From positions 47,105 through 57,356 of the forward strand of contig MGVN01000129.1 of NCBI GenBank assembly GCA_001800515.1: DNA of 10,252 nt, in the 5' to 3' direction. Shown here piece by piece: positions 6,707 to 10,252 of the stretch. Origin of the DNA: Elusimicrobia bacterium RIFOXYB2_FULL_49_7 (GTDB lineage: Bacteria > Fibrobacterota > OXYB2-FULL-49-7). The notes under the pieces are model-generated. The model did not search any database. It saw only the letters and a list, made by a program, of their open reading frames with translations, and was not told the origin of the DNA. The number at the start of each line of letters is the position of its first letter. The stretch's first letter is position 1. The translations under genes were made by a program, and so were the position numbers.

Positions 6707-8530
6707 CTATCGCTGCAACATCAGTTTTCTGGTGTGCTGATTATTGCCGTCACGGACTTTAAGAATATACAGACCGCTTGCATATCCGGAAGCGTCCCAA
6801 ACCACTTGAGCCTTCTTTCTGGCCCTAAATGTTTTTACAAGACTCCCGGTAATAGTATAAATCGCCATTTCAACGGGGTCGGTCTGTCCACTATAGGATA
6901 TATTAATGACCGGGTTAAATGGATTGGGAAAAATCTTTACGTTTGATTCATTGGTCGATTCCCGGGAATTAGCCAGACGGGTAGGATTATGAATATTAAT
7001 ACTGAGGTGAAAAATATCTGTCCGATTTTGCTGAATAATGATCACATCATCGTTAGTAGGGTTGAAAATAACCTTATTTATTGACTCGACTGTAGTAATA
7101 CCACCTCTTGACATGCCCTTAAAATCAAACACATCAAATACTTCAAGTTTATTTGAGTCGATTAGCTCAAACAAGTATGGATAATTAAAATAGACAACCG
7201 TTCCTTTTGTCTGAACATCCGCAAGTGTTTGCCATAATTCAGTATCATAGATGCGAATTCCGTTCCCGTAGGAGATAAGAAACAAGTTTGAGTCCAGAAA
7301 GATATCCTTTCCAAGTCCTCCCCAACCCATTTCCTCTGAGAAATCATAACCAAACGAACCACCATGTAAACCCGTACCATGCAAATATTGTGAATTTCCA
7401 ATATACCAGGAATATGTATAAAATATTACCGAATCCTTATTTTTAACGATATTTGAAACTTCAACCGGACCCTCAAAGACCCCACCCCTGTATCTTTGAC
7501 TTTTTACAAAGGCATCCGATGTTTTATCGTATGTTAATGCCCTTAAATCGGTCCAATCATCCACTGAATCCCATCTCCCGGAAACAAGTATATATGCCCC
7601 GCCATGATAAAGCCTCTTTTCCAAATACTCATCTGCGTCAATGCAGCAATTCATGTTATAATATTGGGTATGCTGAAAAATGGCTGAATTCGTAGCGTAT
7701 TTCTTTAATAAAGTATCACTCGCAAAGCCAAGAAAGACCGGATATTCAAGATTAGCCAGACCAATTAAGGACACCTTAGACCCAAGATCCTCTTGAATAA
7801 AAAGAGTGTCACCTATCAATTCCGCCCAACTCAGGATTTTTGTTGAGAATACGGATACCGGTTCGAAAGTGATGGTGTCAAAAGAAGGGAACGCATAGGT
7901 AAAAATCCAGCTAGAATCTGAAAAAATAACGGTATCTTGATATGTAAGCTTTATTTTATAACAGTATAACGTGTAGTTATCTGTTGATGTATCAATATAA
8001 TCAATTGTATCCCCCGTCTCTATCGGAACCATCACATCAATTACCCCTTGTTCTACCCAACCGTTCTTATTTTTTCTAAGAACGGTGTATTTCTCCTCCA
8101 CATTACTATAATCCTTAAAGGAGAGTCTAACTGTCGCAGTGAGAGTATCCAGCGATAGAGCCGTTAGGCGTGGTGGGAGCAAAACAGGAAGCGGTGGAAC
8201 ATAATGCCCCGTGGTTGCAGATAGCGTGTTTGAAGTATCGGATATTTCCGTTAAATTGAATGCCAGCAGTTTATAATAATAAGTTTGTGCGCTATGCGCC
8301 GAAATATCATAATAAGTATTTGTATTCTGCCCAACTGTATCAAGGACAAAAAAGCTGCCTACGGAATCATGGCTTCTGAATATTATAAAACCATTCTCTT
8401 CTATACTATTATCCCGCCATAGTAATCGAATTCGATTTGTATCTGAGATCGTTGATTCAAGAAGGAGCGGTGTCTCAAGACCCAGCACGGAAATCGTAAA
8501 AAAGCAAATTAGCAAACATGTCTTTTTCAT
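6707..8530 (-). CDS. Secreted protein with two FnIII-like domains and type IX secretion sorting tail
   Basis: The start is set at the ATG at 8530, giving 607 residues beginning with a signal peptide (MKKT, then a LLICFFTISVLG core); in-frame ATGs at 8542 and 8563 are less likely. After the signal come two fibronectin type III-like domains (roughly residues 20-105 and 110-210, with LRLLWRD-like and FKDYS-like strands). A central beta-rich region follows, possibly a propeller (IRIYDTELWQTLADV, LEVFDVFDFKG). The C-terminal ~80 residues, from VKIFPNPFNPVINISYSG to YASGLYILKVRDG and KLMLQR, are a T9SS type A sorting domain. The protein should cross the outer membrane by type IX secretion and be attached or released; its ligand is unknown. 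It is AT-rich and lies alone between tails B and C, with no visible partner gene. Confidence 0.88.
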   Translation of the reverse strand: MKKTCLLICFFTISVLGLETPLLLESTISDTNRIRLLWRDNSIEENGFIIFRSHDSVGSFFVLDTVGQNTNTYYDISAHSAQTYYYKLLAFNLTEISDTSNTLSATTGHYVPPLPVLLPPRLTALSLDTLTATVRLSFKDYSNVEEKYTVLRKNKNGWVEQGVIDVMVPIETGDTIDYIDTSTDNYTLYCYKIKLTYQDTVIFSDSSWIFTYAFPSFDTITFEPVSVFSTKILSWAELIGDTLFIQEDLGSKVSLIGLANLEYPVFLGFASDTLLKKYATNSAIFQHTQYYNMNCCIDADEYLEKRLYHGGAYILVSGRWDSVDDWTDLRALTYDKTSDAFVKSQRYRGGVFEGPVEVSNIVKNKDSVIFYTYSWYIGNSQYLHGTGLHGGSFGYDFSEEMGWGGLGKDIFLDSNLFLISYGNGIRIYDTELWQTLADVQTKGTVVYFNYPYLFELIDSNKLEVFDVFDFKGMSRGGITTVESINKVIFNPTNDDVIIIQQNRTDIFHLSINIHNPTRLANSRESTNESNVKIFPNPFNPVINISYSGQTDPVEMAIYTITGSLVKTFRARKKAQVVWDASGYASGLYILKVRDGNNQHTRKLMLQR

Positions 8531-8563
8531 GTGTTTACCCATATTGATTATTACTGCAAGCAC

Positions 8564-8733
8564 TCTATGTCTTATCTATAAAGGTATCATTTAATTCTGT
8601 CTATGCAACGCTGCTGATAATCGGAATCTTTACTTAGATAGAATATAGTTGACTTTAGTAGATATTAACAACCTGTAAGGTGACTGGATGTGACCGGATG
8701 GGTTGTGCTGTTACATAAGATCGGAGGCACAAA
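8564..8733. other. Intergenic upstream region of the secreted-protein gene
   Basis: About 170 AT-rich bases with no supported gene. It should hold the minus-strand promoter of the secreted-protein gene, but I see no confident -35/-10 pair. A tandem near-repeat TGACTGGATG/TGACCGGATG (one mismatch) lies at 8681-8700. Its function is unknown. Confidence 0.4.
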
Positions 8734-8826
8734 ATGACCAAACTATTTCTTCTCGCCCTGGCGACACACGCACAAAGCCCCATCACCCTGTCGCAGATTC
8801 CGTTGGAGGAGGGGCATAGAAGATGA
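8734..8826 (+). pseudogene. Short reading frame with signal-peptide-like start, likely a gene remnant
   Basis: A 30-codon frame from ATG 8734, preceded by a good GGAGG seven bases upstream (8723-8727). It begins MTKLFLLALATHAQSPITLS, which resembles a lipid-free signal peptide with an AXA-like cleavage region, then stops at 8826. Tail C begins 17 bases further on. A well-formed translation start and secretion signal followed by an early stop suggests the 5' end of a secreted-protein gene cut off near the module junction. A genuine small secreted peptide is possible but less likely. Confidence 0.35.
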
Positions 8827-8842
8827 AGATGCGGACAGCTGT

Positions 8843-8906
8843 TCCAAAAGGGCTCCATCCCTATGTGGAACGGTGTCTGCTGGGTACCGGGTTAAGACGG
8901 GAATAG
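8843..8906 (+). pseudogene. Tail repeat C: orphan 3' end of a Nudix hydrolase gene
   Basis: In frame from 8841 this reads VPKGLHPYVERCLLGTGLRRE and a TAG stop, again the end of the Nudix protein. The core 8843-8867 is identical to copies A and B. Beyond the core it matches B better than A (shared CTGCTGGGT and CGGGTTAAGACGGGA). No Nudix sequence precedes it. The stop codon of the HEPN gene (complement of 8892-8894) lies inside it, so that protein's final residues are encoded by the antisense strand of the tail. Confidence 0.88.
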
Positions 8907-9380
8907 CGATTCCACAAAAGCCCTGAAAACCAGAAGCTCGGAAGCGAGTTTCGGATGAACATCCGTAAACTTGGCGGACAGATAATCTAAACGATCCCAA
9001 TCATAATCGGGTTTGAAATAATACCGTCTGAAATGGCGGAATCGGAGGAATTCGTCTAAAATGGCGGCAGTGGCGTCGCTGATAACTTGTTCCCGGATGC
9101 CGGGAACCGTCAGGGTCATCTTTTTTAGCAATTCTGAATGCCAGCGATCCTTGGGAAGGCTGTTTTCAAAGAACTGGGAAATGCGGAAAAAGAGCGTTTC
9201 TGCGCAGGTATAATAATCCGCAATATAATCGGCTGTCAACATGCCGGCGGAACGGCCTTTCCCAAGCAGTGGCAGTTCTTTTTTTACAAATTCCTGAAAC
9301 GCCTCTTGTTGGGCGCTGAGCAATAGGAGTGTCTTATCGATATGACCGAGTAATTCACCGGATATTTTATTGGCGCTCAT
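8892..9380 (-). CDS. HEPN-type (HepT-like) toxin of a nucleotidyltransferase/HEPN pair
   Basis: I chose the ATG at 9380, which gives 162 residues and a 14-base overlap with the upstream nucleotidyltransferase, plus an AAGGGAA ribosome site; a start at 9443 would lie deeper in that gene. The protein is all-helical, and its core segment ILDEFLRFRHFRRYYFKPDYDWDRLDYLS is typical of HepT-like domains in MNT/HEPN toxin-antitoxin modules, where the HEPN partner is an RNase. The classical R-x4-H-x-Y motif is not intact: it reads RHFRRYY, with no His at the expected place. So the RNase activity or the modification site may differ. The last residues (SLFPS) are read antisense through tail repeat C. Function is inferred from the pair and helix pattern. 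Confidence 0.82.
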   Translation of the reverse strand: MSANKISGELLGHIDKTLLLLSAQQEAFQEFVKKELPLLGKGRSAGMLTADYIADYYTCAETLFFRISQFFENSLPKDRWHSELLKKMTLTVPGIREQVISDATAAILDEFLRFRHFRRYYFKPDYDWDRLDYLSAKFTDVHPKLASELLVFRAFVESLFPS

Positions 9381-9735
9381 AAACGCATTTCCCTTTTTGT
9401 CGGATGGTGTCCGCATGAACCACTTCCAGATGGTCGAGTTCAACGATATCCAATGGAAAACCGGTCAGTGCTTCCGCGTCACGCAGAAGATGGAGCAGAT
9501 CTGCCGGATGGCGCAGCCCTTCCACGGCAATGTCGATGTCTGAGTAATCGCGGAATAGGTCGGGTTTTAGAAGAGAACCCCACTGATAGATTCGGTTGGG
9601 TTGGTAGCGTTCCGCAATCATGGCAATGATGGCTTTGGCGTCCACAGCGGCTTTTTGATGCAGGGCCATCCATTCTGTTGCCTGTAGATCGATTTTGTCC
9701 TGAAGGTGTTGGCGGGCTGTGTCCAGGTTAATCAT
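9367..9735 (-). CDS. MNT-type nucleotidyltransferase antitoxin
   Basis: A 122-residue minimal nucleotidyltransferase. The pol-beta-type motif is intact: GSLLKPDLFRDYSDIDIAVEG (GS, then D-x-D), with a third acidic residue in FPLDIVELD. In MNT/HEPN systems such proteins add AMP to the HEPN toxin and silence it, so this is probably the antitoxin and comes first in the operon, as usual. The N-terminal helix (~1-35) is longer than in the smallest MNT proteins. The gene overlaps the toxin gene by 14 bases. The 82 bases upstream separate it from a divergent gene and must hold both promoters; I see no strong Shine-Dalgarno before its ATG. Confidence 0.88.
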   Translation of the reverse strand: MINLDTARQHLQDKIDLQATEWMALHQKAAVDAKAIIAMIAERYQPNRIYQWGSLLKPDLFRDYSDIDIAVEGLRHPADLLHLLRDAEALTGFPLDIVELDHLEVVHADTIRQKGKCVYERQ

Positions 9736-9816
9736 AATAACAGAAATATAATTCTTTCATTAGAATTCCTCATATTTTTATCTTATTAAGCCTTCTTTGA
9801 TAGGCCAAAACTACCT

Positions 9817-10252
9817 ATGGACATGACCGTTCCTGAAGCTGCCTCTCTTCTGAATACCCTGGAACAGACTGTTTATCAATGGATTCAATCCGGGGAATTA
9901 CCCGCCCACTCTGTCAAAGGGGTCTATCGACTGAACCGGCAGGAGGTGCTGGAATGGGCCACTGCCAGGAACCGCCGTTTCTCCACCGGTTACTTTGCCC
10001 AATTCGAGACCCAACGTCAACCCACGATACTCACCACGGCTTTAGAAGAAGGCGGTATCTTTTATAACGTGCCCGGACAGAGCCGTGAAGCGGTCCTTGC
10101 CGAAGTGGTCCAGCGGATGCGACTGCCCGAACGGGTGGATCGTGCGTTTCTTTTGGATATCCTCCTGGCCCGGGAAGCGTTGGGTAGCACGGGTATCGGA
10201 AACGGCATTGCCATCCCACATGCGCGTAATCCTATTGTATTGAAGGTGAACA
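9817..10252 (+). CDS. HTH domain fused to PTS EIIA (PtsN-like) domain, partial
   Basis: An open frame from ATG 9817 running off the window end (145 codons visible). Residues 1-50 form an excisionase/MerR-like helix-turn-helix: VPEAASLLNTLEQTVYQWIQ, then GELPAHSVKGVYRLNRQEVLEW. From ~70 it becomes a PTS EIIA type 2 domain: LTTALEEGGIFYNVPG, then GSTGIGNGIAIPHAR, with the phosphorylatable His at 135. This HTH-EIIA layout suggests a phosphorylation-responsive regulator, or an EIIA tethered to a further C-terminal domain not seen here. The start is a weak-ribosome-site ATG; another ATG lies two codons later. It is divergent from the MNT gene and outside the tail-repeat array. Confidence 0.85.
   Translation, partial: MDMTVPEAASLLNTLEQTVYQWIQSGELPAHSVKGVYRLNRQEVLEWATARNRRFSTGYFAQFETQRQPTILTTALEEGGIFYNVPGQSREAVLAEVVQRMRLPERVDRAFLLDILLAREALGSTGIGNGIAIPHARNPIVLKVN

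Noticed and set aside
6397..6762. 121-codon plus-strand frame across tail B
   Set aside because: It reads tail B in the wrong frame, overlaps the secreted-protein gene end and shows no protein-like pattern.
4115..8906. Integron attC sites or a CRISPR-like repeat array
   Set aside because: The repeats are coding Nudix ends at kilobase spacing, without attC-type paired boxes or regular short spacers.
8655..9000. Minus-strand frames of 67 and 85 codons over tail C
   Set aside because: Their composition is Cys/Arg/Ser-rich and unlike protein, and they run across the tail and the HEPN gene end in other frames.
9804..9819. Possible fourth tail core (CCAAAACTACCTATGG) before the HTH-EIIA gene
   Set aside because: It matches the core only with two internal gaps and has no coding continuation; chance similarity is more likely.

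Overview
The window looks like a chromosomal stretch from a Gram-negative bacterium of the Fibrobacteres-Chlorobi-Bacteroidetes (FCB) group or a related candidate phylum. The best clue is the secreted protein on the minus strand (6707-8530). It ends in a type IX secretion sorting domain of the FPNPFNP type, which is typical of Caldithrix, Ignavibacteria, KSB1 and similar lineages. No rRNA, tRNA or CRISPR is visible.

Region 1 (1-4194, plus strand) is a compact sulfate-activation operon. It holds the 3' end of a PstB-like ABC transporter ATPase, CysD, a CysN GTPase fused to a degenerate APS kinase domain, a separate canonical CysC, and a Nudix hydrolase. Neighbouring genes overlap or nearly touch, so they are probably co-transcribed: an uptake system, sulfate adenylyltransferase (ATP + sulfate to APS), APS kinase (APS to PAPS), then a nucleotide-sugar-type Nudix enzyme.

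Region 2 (about 4115-9735) is a mosaic accessory region. The last ~22-25 codons of the Nudix gene occur three times: once as the real gene end (A, 4115-4194) and twice as orphan tails that still end in their own stop codons (B, 6606-6676; C, 8843-8906). Each tail is followed at once by a convergent minus-strand gene: Fic after A, the T9SS-secreted protein after B, and a HEPN/nucleotidyltransferase pair after C. Module A also carries a divergent three-gene operon ending in an antitoxin and a MazF/PemK toxin. A truncated minus-strand reading frame stops exactly at tail B. This is what repeated insertion of small cargo modules into the 3' end of the Nudix gene would leave, each insertion supplying a new gene end and pushing the old one downstream. 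No integrase is visible.

Region 3 (9817-end, plus strand) starts a gene for an HTH domain fused to a PTS EIIA (PtsN-like) domain, cut by the window edge.

By eye, roughly 5385-8650 is clearly more AT-rich than the sulfate operon, consistent with separate origins. All function calls come from reading motifs in the sequence; no database search was possible.
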